NCBI RefSeq assembly: GCF_040182565.1 | Contig: NC_089881.1 | Location: 3,577,501-3,641,500, forward strand | Direction: 5' to 3' | Origin: Anser cygnoides | Lineage: Eukaryota > Chordata > Aves > Anseriformes > Anatidae | Length of the DNA: 64,000 nt | Part shown: piece after piece, positions 1 to 13,560 of the stretch | How positions within the stretch are numbered: the stretch's first letter is position 1 | Layout of the letters: every line of letters starts with the position of its first letter | The notes under the pieces: model-generated | Databases searched by the model: none | Told to the model about the DNA's origin: nothing | What the model saw: the letters and a program-made list of their open reading frames with translations, nothing else | Position numbers and translations under genes: made by a program

Positions 1-3000
1 ATATGAGAATAACTTCCAAGTAACTTCTTAGTGCAGTTACCAGGTGGTCAGGGTGTGAAAATCTGTGCATTAGGGCATTTTGTTATCAAGGCCCATATGT
101 TCTCCAGAGATTCCAGAGGAGGGGAGCATGCCCTTACTGAAGGGTGGAAATAAGACTTACAAAGGTTCAGAAAAGAGGATGTTTCTTCACAGGTTAGATA
201 GCATTCAGCAAGGCTTTTACACAGCCAAGTATGGAAGTGCACTCTTGAATTCCAAAGAAGGTTTTCTGTTTGTTTTAAATCAAAAACACATGTATGATTT
301 TAGGCATCATTTAGAAAAATCCTTAAGTACAATTTCCTGAATAGTGACCATACGTGGCTGAAACAACTTCATATTTTATCGTGTTTGAGTGAAGGTGAAC
401 ATTTCATAGTAAACATAGTGAAGGCCTTTTTCTCCACAGAAAATAGATAAACCTACACATGAAGATGCTTATCCTCCCTACATACACACCCTCATCAATG
501 TTACATGGACAGAGACTTACAAGAGTGTTTATTTTGCCTTTCAGTCAGGAGTTACTCAGGCTTCTTCCAGAACAGCATTGTCTCTTTCAGAAATCAAAAT
601 CGAGCCATTGCCTTCCAGATCTAAGCCATAATTACTAGAGGTATTTTTAGTTTTAAGTCCCATCTTCCTATTCAGCCTGACTATACCTTAATTATATCCT
701 GACAAGGAGCAGGAATCAGCAGCTGCAGGCTAGATTGTGGCATTGAGTCTTAGCCCTTTCTCAGGCTTGTGTGGGTGTTGTGCTGTGGTAAGGATTAGCA
801 CCTTCCAGAGAACCACTCTCTAGCTCACACAGAGGAACAAGAAACACTCCTCGTGTTGTTCTCTGCCTTATGGAGCCCAGCGCAGGCAGACTGATCACCA
901 ATTCAGAAAACCACTGACCTTTGTGTAGAAAGGATTACTTGTATAGTCTGCAAAATATATTTCTCTTTTTTTTTCTCTTGTACATATTTGTCTGAGAAAA
1001 AAGCTATATATATGAGCTAATGTTCAGGCAGAAATTAAATATGCCTATTAAAAGTTGCATTTCCACATTTTCAGTGTCACACACACATTTTATACAGCAA
1101 AGAAGTTTCCTTACGTGTTGGAGGGGGGAGGATTGACAACAGCCTTTTCTCTCTTTCCTCTGTAACTTTAGACTTGAATGCTCATAAATCTTCTGCCTGA
1201 TCTGCCATCTTCTCTCCTGTCCCTCTGTGATACTCTCATACAGCAGTGGTTTCCTACCTGTATTTAAGAGCATTGGATTCTTAGCCTCACTCTGACAAAG
1301 CTGTAAGTAGGGTAGTAGGGTTGCCCAAAACTGGGAGGATCAAGTGCAGTAGTGTAGCGTACTAGCACTGTATCCCCATCAGCATGTCAAAAATTGTCCT
1401 ATTCTCAGTGCCTCCATGGTCTGATGTCTCAAGAAATGGGATTCTTGTGCTGTCTCCAGAGTGGACATCTATAACTGCCTGCTGCTATCATAACCACAGG
1501 CTCCCTCTAACATAAACTGCAGCATGAGGCATGCAGAAATCTGTTAAACGTTGAGTGTACAGGGCACTAGAGGAAACAGATGGGGCATGTGGCATAAATA
1601 TTTATTGGCATATTTTCTTTAAGTCATAAGTGACAATTAATTACATCAAACCCAAAGGAATAACTCTTAATGGGAAGAAAATATTCACAGCTGGTTTTGA
1701 GGCAATAAATTACGAGGAGATGGCTGTGGATGATTCATTACTGCAGTCCAGCCGTTAAAATAGGGATAGTCTCTAAAATATCAAGACTCATAAATCCACC
1801 AAGTCGCTTGAGATATGCACCTTGTAAAGAGCAATTGGGACTAAATTTCAGGTCCCGTCAGGTCACATCAGGACCTAATTCATGTGAACTTGAGTGACTC
1901 ACAAAAGACAGTATATACTGGGTTGTCTCCTTTTGGAAAGAATATATTAGGGCTTGCAGGAAGAGAAGTTGGAAACCCTATCTGCACATCAGATAGCAGT
2001 TGTGCAGCTCATGGGGCAGATTTTTACATAAGTGAGCCTCTTGAACCCTATGTACAAGGTAGTGAAGGATGTAGGGGATTAAAGCAAATCAAGAGAAGAT
2101 GTGCTCAGGCACTTTCATTTCCACAGTGCTGTTTCCCAAGCCCATTTTCCTCCTCCCCTTACAGCAAAGGCAGAGAGAGATTTTTAAAAGGCTTACCTTA
2201 CCTTTTTGCCATGTTCTCAAAGACTTCTGCTACTTTGTTCCTGCCTTTGAGCTGTTGGTTGATGCTAGGCACAATACAGTAGGCATGGAATAGCCCCACT
2301 TAACTGACACTAAACTGCTTTAGTGGTTTAGCCTTTCAAGTCAACACAGTCTTTCTGAACCCAAATCCGTATCTGCACATGCTGCCTGTTTCAGGTATAA
2401 GGGTTCTGACCCACTAAACTCCACAGAAGTGTCCATGGAGGGATGCCATCACTAGGAACACTTACAGGTTTTGCATTTCAAGGAGCAAAAGTAGAAATGA
2501 GCACGCGTGGTTACAGGTGTCCTGCATCTCTACAAGAGTTACAAGATCTCTGACAGAAGACAAATTGACAAACTGAACTAATCATGTAATACTTACCTGG
2601 CATTAAAAGGTATACAGTTCAATCTATTATTTTTATTTTAGCTAAAAAAGCCACTAACATCTCTTCCTTCATGCACATCCTAAAAGTCTATCTCAAAGTC
2701 ACAGCAATTCAGTTTTCTAAGCATGGCAGAGAAATAAGATGGTTGTTTCTGTAGCATATATACATTGGCCAGAGAGAGGCCCTTGGATTTTAGAATATGA
2801 AGAGAGTAATGTGATTTTTTGGCCATCCTAATGAAGATAGAAAGGAAGAAGGGGGAAAAAGACTTTTTCCACTTACAGCTGAAGTGGGAAACTGTCATCC
2901 TCTATTCATGTAAAGGATTTTATGATAAAAGGAACTTCTGGACAAACTATGAGCAGAGAGTGCCATTGTCCTATTTTTTGCTGATTTGCAGTAGTCTGAT

Positions 3001-4517
3001 CTCACTTCTGTGAGGTCAGGAAGGTACCGCTGTATAGCTGAGGGATCCTTGTCATAAAGCCTTTTGAGTTATTGAGGTTACAGTGCAGAAGGTGTACCTG
3101 AGCTTCTTTGTATTCTGGGGTTACCGCTTGTAAATCCTCCAACCTGTATTATACCACTGCCTCTGCTTCCAACTGTGTGGCGTATCTAGTACTTCCAAAC
3201 TAATATTTTTTTAATTTCTACATTTTACAGCTGGTTCCTCTGCCAGAATCATTTTGGCAGGCATGGAAATTAACGTGAGACAAGCATTGCATCCAAATGT
3301 TAATGGATAATTAGCTCTGTCTTCCAGAGGATGCTTTTTTTTTTCCTGAGTCACTATCATACTATTCCAAACATCTCATATAAGACATTCAACTCAAGAT
3401 CCTCTTTAACCATTTAAGTATTAAGGATCAAATTCTACTGTGTATGGAGGAGAACTACATCCCTTATACCATTTCCAGTCTCCTATCTACCAAAAGGTTG
3501 AGCTGTACTCATTAGTTATAACCGTTAGTGCCTCCAAAAAGAAGAAATGAAAGCCAATGGAGGGAAATCAATATTTAATGAGGGGAAAAATGTAATCTTA
3601 AAGCAAATACTTGCCACAAAAAAGCAACAACTGGTAATTTTTAGTTTCTTGATTTCTTGCAAAATAGCTCAGATCTCTACAGAAAGGAGATGTGAACCCT
3701 TGTAACACATCCTTCTTCAGTAGGTATTTCTCTCTTTGCTCAGGAAAGGGAAACACTTGGGAATTAACTAATTGCCTTCTTCCATCCCATGACAGCATGC
3801 CAATTCAATAGCAAGGTAGGAAACAAAAAACAGCCTGCTTCCCAAAGCTACTCAAAGGTGGAGCGATAGGAAGCCAAATAACAGTGATAACAGAAAAAAA
3901 AAAAAAAAAGGTGGGGGAACACTATAGAATATTAGCTGACACTCAGCAAATTTCAGTTGGCAGTTTGTTAACAGTTGGGATCTCCTTCTCCCAGAAACTA
4001 TAGGACAATGCCTTTTCCTGTACGTGCATTATAATGTGGGTGTCACAAATCTCACTGCTCTGCTTAGAGATATTTTAAAGAAGCACAATATAGAAGCTGA
4101 ATGAAGATCACATGCTAAACATTATGAAATTGTATGCACAAGAAAGCCACGCACACACTCCTACTTAAAATAATTCTCATTTCCTCTTCATTAGGGAGCA
4201 TGTGACTGCACAGTTATGTCTTAAAACAGCTGAGAAATTAGTGAGCAGGCCTGGGTGAGTGCAAGCCCATCTGCCCCCAGTCAGCTATGCTAACTGCTTC
4301 CTTGCCAGCTCAGCCTGCTGCTGGCTGCAGCAAACGCCTTTAAAGTAAAATGAGCAGTTCTTTATAACACAGATAAGCACACATACCCAATGACAGAGTG
4401 AGAGGGAACATGAGAACACACTAGGGTTGGAATTCCTTCTCAATGCCTTTGTGCCCCTTGTTGTATTGGTCCTCAGCTCTTAGCATACAGAATTTAAAGC
4501 TTATCTTCAATGGAAGT

Positions 4518-4543
4518 TACACCTAGTTGCTACACCTAGTTGC
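4518..4543 (+). repeat. 13-base direct tandem repeat, two copies
   Basis: tacacctagttgc occurs at 4518-4530 and again, without mismatch, at 4531-4543. Confidence 0.9.
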
Positions 4544-5888
4544 CATGACTGTTTTCTTCTCCAGAATTCAGAACGTTGTACATACAAAGTGCATGTTCAC
4601 ACGTCCTTTGAACTGAGTGATCAACTACAGCTGTCCATACAGCATCCATTACATCATCATAGTATTAGCATATGACTTCTTTTTCCTAGCATAATTCAGA
4701 ACAACTTACCACCAGCTATGAGAAACAGAGATGGGGGTTCTGTTTTGTAGAGAGATTTCCTTTCTTGAAGTATCAGCATAAGTCAGAAAACAATCAGGAA
4801 CCACACCACACAGTGCTTCTGAAATTACCTAAATTTTTGCTCCTGGCAGTGTTGCTGCAAACTAGCTCAGGCTGAGAGGTTTTCTTGCTCCTCTTCCAGA
4901 AGGATCTAATCCAATCCTCAACTAGATGTCAGGATTTCTCATCTCTTTGCTCTTCCACAGATAAACTGGGAGCTACAAAAGCCCTGACTTTAATCATCAC
5001 TGCAGGATCTTGCAGACCTCTGCCTGTCACACTGCAATGAGAGCCCAAATTAGGGGATGAGACCACATTAGGGAATTAGGGGATTAGCCAGAGAAAGCAT
5101 GGCAGGGAGCCTCACAGTCCTGTTCACATAGGAGCTACAGGTTTAAGAAGCTTACCCGTAAAGCAGTCATTTTTCTGGTAGAAGCTTGTTTAGCACTAGA
5201 AGAAAGTTTAGACCAGAAACATCCTTTTAATTTTCAACCTTGTCATTTCAGATAAGATAAATTGGAAGCTACGAAACTCTTGCTTTGTTTAAGGAGCTTG
5301 TTCTAAAATACCCCAGTCTTTTTCATATATTTTTTTCTCCTGACAGTTATATAAATGCAATTCTTATATATATGTAAAATGAACCTCTCAGGTTTTTTGA
5401 GCTTCAGAGCTTAAAAATGGGAATGGTAAAGCTAAGAATCTAACTGACTCATAGGCAGAAAGATCTTTATTTCTGTCTCCTGCTATTTAACTTAGTAGAA
5501 AAACATCCACAATTTCAGCAGATGTGTGGTCTAGCTTGGAAAATACAGAGCTTGTGTGAATAGGTGAGTGCAGAAGAGCAGCTACTTGGCCTGACACACA
5601 GGGGCTGGGGATGGTATTGACAGTTCTAATATGGTGGCCCTCTCCTCCAGATTCCAGCAGAATATGTTTAGCTGAGACCTTTTATGGTCTCTTCAACTGA
5701 TGCTATACAAACGTGGGTAGAATCATGCTTTTCTAAGTAACTTTTCCAAGCATTTAGAAAGAATCAATGTCAAATTCACCAAAATGAGGCTTTCCAGTTA
5801 AAATCACTTTATACATTATAAATAGTTAAGAGAATTTCCCATCTTGCTTCTTAAATAGTGTATTTGGGAAAGATAACTTCTACCAGAT

Positions 5889-5935
5889 CCCCTTTCCCAC
5901 ATCCCCCCTTTTCCCCCCCCTCCCCTGAAAGGTGT
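5889..5935 (-). other. C-tract cluster with G-quadruplex potential on the minus strand
   Basis: Five runs of three to eight C, separated by one to four bases (CCCC ttt CCC acat CCCCCC tttt CCCCCCCC t CCCC). The complementary strand meets the usual G3+N1-7 pattern for a quadruplex. Confidence 0.6.
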
Positions 5936-8900
5936 TTAAAGAACTCCGTGAGAGGAAATGATTTATCTTTGCTATTTCATACTAGATTCTGGAAATCAAT
6001 AAATCATACTTCAACTGTGTCAAGACCTATATCTGTCAAAAACTACATGTAATTAGGCAAAACATTGTCCCAAAGTAGCTGTGGATTTGTGTGCATAAAA
6101 ATATTTTGACAAAGTAGTTGAATTAGAGTTAATTTAGTTTGATTAATTATTTTTTTTTTTTAAGAATAAAGAGGATACCTAGGATTACAGCGACAGTAAA
6201 GAAGCCTAATTGCAGTTTCTGTTTGCCTGTTTACCAACAGTAATAATTTCAGGCTCAACTGAGAGCAATGAAAGAGCAAATCCAAGTTGAGGGGGGAGCA
6301 AATGAATAAAGGAGAAGGGGAAAAAAAAAAAAGGAAATCTTGAAGTTCAGTCAAGCTTTTCTTTCTAATTATGCAGTGGCATTTAGGGTTTTGAGAGCAT
6401 GTATTTAAGATGTCAAATTAACTGACTTGATGGATCTTTTTAATGTTACTGAACAACACATTCTCCAAGCATGGCAGGCATGGTGATTCATGATTTCATT
6501 TTCAAAAAAATTTGTGGGATCAGGGATGGTGATATCTTAGATAATTTTTATGGATGCTTACACAAAACAGTCCTCTAAAAATAGGCAGAGGGCAAGAGAG
6601 GGCAGCACCAAAGTAAACCTGCACTTATGCAAAAGCAGACAGACCTGCGGGCCCACTCCTTTCAGGGACACATTTGGCAACAGAGCCTCCCCTGATGTCT
6701 CTGAGAGCCCTAAATAGAAAAACAGAGGGGACCAGTGTCTTCACAGAGCCACATCAAACAATCTCCCACAGCAACAGACACCATCAACAGAAATTAAGCA
6801 TTGGGCTTCAGCTTTTTCCAAGTCAAACTTTAAGCCCTGATGGTATGTGGGAGGTGGGTGAGAAGAAGGAAGAAGGCAGGAGGGTGGGTAGCCTTGATCA
6901 GGAGACAGACTGTGTCACCACCAGTGCTGACAGTGGGAGGAACTGGTGCTTCTGCCCCACCAGCGTTGTTCTTGCAACTCCTCCACAGTTTGTAGGATCC
7001 AGTATGCCACACAGAGCTACCATTCTGCGTGCTGGAGATTAGATCTTAATTTCCAGTCATGACATAGTTTATGAGGACACGCAGTCTAGGTGAGCCCAGG
7101 TGACAACTTGCAGTAGCTTTTGAAGTTGTTGGCTGACGTCTGTTTAATTACATAATAGAGTTCAGGGGTCCCAGAGATAGAAGTTTGTACAGGCCTCATG
7201 AGTACAAGTGGCGCTGGGAGACCGTAAGCGCACCGGCTGTGTGTGAAGCCTGCGCCTTCCTGCACAGCACAGAATCCAGACAAGGCCGCACTTTCACAAA
7301 TGTTCTTCTGAAGGGAAAGTGCCCATCAGAGCTTACATCTCAAGATGCTAAAAAGTTAACCTTGAAATGTTACTACATAGGTAAGCGAGCCTTTTGAATT
7401 CCAGCACTCATGTATCCCATCAGAAATTCAGCTGGTTTCTGCACCATTTTGTAAGCACAACAACACGTAATACTACTACTTTTTCTAGCAATCTTGCTGC
7501 TTCAGAGCTCAGTTTATAAACTAACTGCTGGGGCAGAGCTGCCCTGGAATTTATAAAGTGTGTGTGAGCAGACAGATGCTGTGCAAGTCTCCTTCAGCAG
7601 AAACAGAGGTCGGGCCTTACAGGCCTACTTTGACATGACAGAAGCTGTTGGCAAAGCGTACGTTATCTTTATTATAGAACTTCAGTCAGAAACGATGAAA
7701 ATAGAGATTGGTGAGCCACAGCAGGAGCAAAGGCCATAGCAAAAGACTGAGCTAGAGAAGTTGGGGAATTGGCCCTTGGTTTGAAACACACTGTTAAGAG
7801 AGGACCCACAAAGCAGAGGGCATTTCTGCTGACTCTGGACTAATCCTCAATTCTGACACTAGTGTTTCTGTTTTTTTGCTTTCATGTTCTGTTCTTCCTA
7901 GTAATTTGTGCCTTATCTTCAGTAGCCCTTGTGTAACTGAACTCCTGTAAATTAGTAGATTTAAGGCTGTATTTAGAGACTGTGAATTGCTGAATTTAGA
8001 GACCATGCCATGTGTTGTCAACTCAGTGCCTAGAACAGGATATGCTATCTTGTGAATTGCAGTGGAAACCACTAGCTGTGTTGGTAAGAGTTTGTTTTCT
8101 GTGAGAAAGTCTCTAAAGAATCAATTGGTTCATTTACAGAATAAGACTTTTTTATTATTATTATTTGTACTTCAACTTCACCTAGAGATATCTAGAGTGA
8201 CTATGTTAGTTCCACATACCTTATCGGTAATATCTAAGATCACTTTCACCAAACTGTTTCCATTATAAAACAAATTTCTGCTTCTTGTAACACTGGTCAG
8301 CTGTAGCTGGTCTTTTGTGGGCTGAATGCCAGTGCTGTTAAGGATAAGATGAAGTGCTGATTGTCATAGGGGAGAAAAATACGACTATTGGCTAAAAAAT
8401 TAATCTCATTCCAGGAAGCAAGAAAAGAACTGGAGCAAGGATGGACTTGAGGAGGAGAGGAAAGAGTTTAGGGCGTTGTCCTAATCAGATCTTATAAACT
8501 TGATTTTTATTCCTAATATGTATATTGATGTATATTTATCATATACTTGAGTTCAGTAAAAGTCCACCAGCAAATGTCCATGTTTCCTTCCTTAATTAGT
8601 TCACACTTCATTTTCTCAAAAGCAGAGAGAAGTTACAGTATGGTGTGCCTGTGCTACAGAAGGATCACACTAAGTAGCAAAGTGGATTGTTTGTCATCTA
8701 GAGACAATTTCCGATACACAGGACCCAGTCCTGAAATCCTTTCTGAAGAAGGCTTTGAGCTGATATTTATCAGGAGACTTGTTTCAGAAGCTGTGACAAC
8801 CTTGGTGCTGCTGAATTTGACTGCAGCCCTGCAAAGTACCACTCCTCTAGTCCTTCCCCTCTGCTGCAGCCCAGAGGAAAGGCATCTATGCTCAGGGGAC

Positions 8901-9741
8901 ACTAATCTGTAGCAGAACTTCCCCACAGTGCAAATGACAGTACAAATATGAAAAATACAGGCTAAACCATTATGCACATTAACATTGTACTACAAAAGGG
9001 AAAAAATATATCATACTAGGTATCATCATGATATGATAAACATTACTGAATGTAAGAGCTAGCTCACTCAGTTAAATATATACTTTTCCAGATATTTCTA
9101 TCTTAACTTCTGATCTAACAGCTTACATCTAGTTTTTAACACAATTTACTCCTTCCATCCAGCTGATGGATATACTTATGCTTTGGTACTACCTGCTAAT
9201 CATATACCCCAGAGACTTGGAACAGCTGGAACTTGCAACTAATCATTCCCCTATAGACACTGCTGTAGAATATTTTCACTTGATATCTCTGTTTAGCAAA
9301 AACATTTGCATTTTTATATTAGGCTTCACAGCATTTACTTCGCTGTCTCTCACAAGCACTGAAAATGCCCGCTCTTTTGTGCACCATAGAACTGACATGG
9401 ACAGATAAGAAGAATTGATTTATGCACTTATTCTTTTTAATTACCTTTCTTGATTCTACATGACATGCAAATGTCTTCAGGAAAAATAGTTGATTTTCAT
9501 AGTACTTTAGAGCAACAGTTTACCAAATGAGACTATCTAGATGTGTTAAGAAATAGTAGACAAATATTCAACTGTCCCAAAAATATGAACATTCATTTGA
9601 TGCACCGTCAATGTTCTCCATATATCCAAGATTGTAGTAATTCCCCACTTCAGTTACTTATAAGATTAAAGAATGCATCTGTTTGGCTTTGTAGACTATG
9701 GGCAGTTATATTTCTTGGCTTACCAAGACGGCCTGAGCAAA

Positions 9742-9861
9742 GACTGCCAAAGAATCGGAAATTCAAGGCTACAGAGAGTCTCTTTCACTTTGCTTCATTG
9801 TGACTGCCAAAGAATCGGAAATTCAAGGCTGCAGAGAGTCTCTTTCACTTTGCTTTCATTG
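9742..9861 (+). repeat. 60-base tandem duplication, two copies
   Basis: Copy 1 begins gactgccaaagaatcggaaa at 9742 and copy 2 begins with the same bases at 9802. They differ by one substitution (ctaca/ctgca) and a T insertion near the end. The high identity suggests a recent duplication. Confidence 0.9.
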
Positions 9862-12800
9862 TTAAAGAGATCATTTTTCCAAACCATTAAATAATTTATG
9901 TTCTTTAGTGCATTTATTTAGCAGAGCCTGCCCTATAGTTAGCTACAACAGTTAAAACTTCATGGCATTTTGACAACTGAAAGTTTCAACAATTTCTATG
10001 CAATCTTTTCCCTAGAAGTGTCTAAAATTTGGAAGTACTGTTTTATGAAGTTTAGTCTTTGGCTTCCTGAAGTGGTCCTGTAACTGACATACTGTTCGAG
10101 GTTGTACTGAGATTTGGGTAACAGCCAATGGCCTGCCCTGCTGAGCAGGAGATCAAAGGAAGCAGAAGGAGGAGAAGGAGCAGAACTTGCTTCTGTGCCA
10201 CTCACAAACTGATCTCAGATCTATACTCATTATTTCGCTCAGGAACAAATCCTCATTGAAAATAACATCCCCTGCCATGGTCTAATGGAACCATAATTTT
10301 TCCATGTCAACAACCTTAACACATAGGAAATGGAAAAAGACGAGATTAACTAAAATGAAGCTAAATTATGGTATAAATTAGGGTTTATTGGTTTAGATGT
10401 ATCACTGTTTTATTCAGGCCAGCCTTAAAATCAGAGTTCTCAACTTTGTTAACTGTCACGCTTACATTATCTAGTTCTCTAAGATTGTACATGACATTTA
10501 AATGCATATAGAAAGAAGAAAATAAGCAAGCATAAGGCCTAGCAAAAACATAATTTAAGAAGACTAATGTGAATGTAAGGTTTTATGGAAACGTACATTA
10601 ACTCGGCAGTCTTACATGAGCCATAATACTTTTTATTCCTTCTGCAGCAAGGACTATTTTTGACCCCAATCTGCAAATTAAAATGGTGATGTAGAAACAT
10701 AAAACTTTTATTGTTTATGGGAGACAAGAAAAGAATAGAAATATTCGGTTGGATGTTGCTTTTGGCCTTGATGGACGCAGGGTCATTCCTGTGAAGTTCT
10801 GCACCCAACACATGCATATTTGCTGGGGAGGTCACTGTGTCGTCAGTAACAAGACTTCCATTAAACTCGGAGTTACTCCAAGACCTCTGATTTCTGAAGC
10901 TGAAGTGTAGGGAGACTTCTATCCTCTAGAGTCTTACTGAGTCACAGTGCAACCCTGCTAGAAGCTTTTCATTATCCATACACAGCTCAAGCATCAGTTA
11001 TAGAATGTTTTTTCTTAGTAAATGATTGTTTTAAAATGACCAAAGCCACATGCTTCCCAAAAACTTATACAAGCAGACTTCTTTCAAGTAAAAAAGACTT
11101 CTTTGTACCAAGCCTAGATGTGAAAAAACTCATAGGATCCCCAAAATTATAAGATTAATTATTAATGAAAGGGTAATCTCGTGACATTTTAGAACATTTA
11201 TTAAGAAATCATCATTTTGCAGATATTTTGTTTGACCTTGTAAGAAAAAAAATATTAAATGTCAGTTGAAACTCTATTGGAATTATAAGATTCAAAAAGC
11301 TGCAAGTTTAAAGAAGAACAGTCAGATCAATAATTAGGGGCCCTTACAGATCACAAGAGGTCACAGTGTTTTTATTTAAACTTTACATTGGCATAAATAA
11401 TTCAAGTGAAAATAGAGTGCACGCTCTTTTAGGGAGTCTTGCAGATCAGCATTTTGATAACCATCAGAACAAATGGTCTTAAAAAAAAAAAAAAAATCTA
11501 TCATTGCATTGCCAGAACCTACTGGAAAAGGCATTTTATGCCATCCTAATATAAGTCAAAAATGTGTAAATGTTGCTGGTCACTTTCAAAGAAAAAAACG
11601 ATTACTGAACATTTCTGGACAAAACATGGCACACTGCCACTTCTCTTTCCTGTGGGATACAGTTTGCTTTGATTCAGATGCATGAAGTAAAACAATATTT
11701 TTATCTTGAGCTTTTGCTGACTTCAGCTCCTAAGGGAGCCCAACGTGCAGCTTTACGTTGTACAAAACAGACACCATTCTGGTGAGCGAGGACTTGGAGT
11801 CACTATATTTGGTTACTGTGATGTGGGGAAATTATGGTAGTTTAAACTATCTTTCTAGAAACCAGGAGACTCTGACTTGGCTCTAATAGTTTAGAGCATA
11901 TTGTTTGTATTTGTTTTAAGTTTACAGCCACTGTATTGTTTTCCTACTTTTGTACCAATGAAATTAAGACAAGAAGAGAGCTGAGTATTCCAAAACTGCC
12001 ATCACATTGCAGAGTTACTGCTGAGAGCAGAAATGAATGAGGTCAGACACTCCATTAAATTCTTAAAGACAACTGTCAAAGCAATCACAGTTGCTGTAAA
12101 ATTTCACAACCCTCTTCACAAACAGTACCTTCATAATTGCAAATTAAAAAAAAAAAAAAAAAAAAGGATAAAGTGTTCCAGTAGGATGTTAGCATATAAG
12201 AAACAATCCACATCCTGAGAACAGACAACACCTGCCCATCACAGAGATGGGAAACAAGGTGGTCGTAACTCCAGGCCTTCAAGGTCTCAAAGGATAATGT
12301 TTTAAAAAATCAGAAAAACATCACTGCATTAATGTGAGATGAATGTTTCTCACACAGGGCACAAGGAGCAAGGGCACTGGCAGAGTCAGGTAAATACTAA
12401 TTGAAAAGCTATATTGTGAGAGCATCATACCCACGTTACGCAGACAGGGACAGGAGGAGAGGCGGCCGACTGCCCTGCTCTGCCCTGCAGCCCTTTTCCT
12501 CCTCCCACCATTGGACTCTAAGTTGCTAACTTGTAAAGAGAATGAAATCACTACTGAGTGTCACCAGGGAAAGCTTAAGGTGCAAGGAACACAATTTGAA
12601 CTTGCCTTCCTTGCTGTGGAGGTACAGTCACTGCTCAAGCTCTTTGCCCTTGAGGACTGCGTTCTCCTCAGCTCTCAGGCTGATTTTGTATACAGAACTG
12701 CTACCAGCCTCTGTCTCAGCAGTTACTCAGCCTTCCTAGGACAGGCTTTTTTATCCCACATGTCCTCAGGCTTTGGCATTTAAACCATATTTTACTTTGC

Positions 12801-13504
12801 ACCCAGGAACTGCCTGCTCAGAATTTTTTTTCTCCTATAATCTCTCCTGGGGCTAATTATCTTTTTCACTTCTGTTAGTAGGAAGCTAAACATGAGTCTT
12901 ACGGTCTTATAGGCATATTGAAGTGCAGTCCCAAACCAAGGAGTCTAACTCCCTCCTGGGCGGTCTGAATTGGAACCTTGCACATTTAAATAGACTTGGC
13001 CCTATGAGAGAAGACAGGAGAGAGGATGGAAGAAGCAGAGCAGCACAGACCTGGGACATGAAGTCCCTGTAAGCTTAGTTTCTGGACAGCATTTACATGG
13101 ATATAGCAACCAGCACAGCACAGAACACAGTGAGTTCTGCACAGTTCCACCACAAATCCATGCACATACATAGAAGTTGAGCCTATGCTGGGGTGTATGG
13201 CACCAAATCCAGCCTGCTAGTGACCCTGGATGAGCTAGTCCAAAGCTGATGGCAATCAGCTGTTATATATACAGCAACAGAGTGGTCTGAATGAAGTGGT
13301 TTGTGCCACCTGAATTTTCTCATCACCATTTCAGCATTTTGATACTGTCTTCATATGGTCATAGTCCACCTACTGACAGAGATTCTTCAGACTGGTGATG
13401 TTCTCTTCAAGCACCTCCAATGAAGCATCTCCAAGAACTAATATCCTCACAGTGAATTTTCTAGACTGTAGCAGTGGTGCAGAGCCTGCTAGGATGGAGC
13501 TGAA

Positions 13505-13560
13505 GAGTTCATTTACGACGAGGTGGTCATCTAGTCCCACTACCTACTCAAAGCAGAGTG
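13505..13560 (-). mobile_element. CR1 LINE fragment (decayed 3' end)
   Basis: gtggtcatctagtcccacta and the following ctcaaagcagag match the reverse complement of the CR1 tail segment (normally ctgctnnagcaggg...ttggactagatgatct). Short and diverged. Confidence 0.5.

Noticed and set aside
6674..7042. 122-codon open frame, plus strand
   Set aside because: Low-complexity purine-rich sequence, a competing minus-strand frame over the same bases, and no recognised domain.
8547..8977. Overlapping 121-codon (+) and 107-codon (-) open frames
   Set aside because: Open on both strands over the same bases, no homology recalled; most likely chance.
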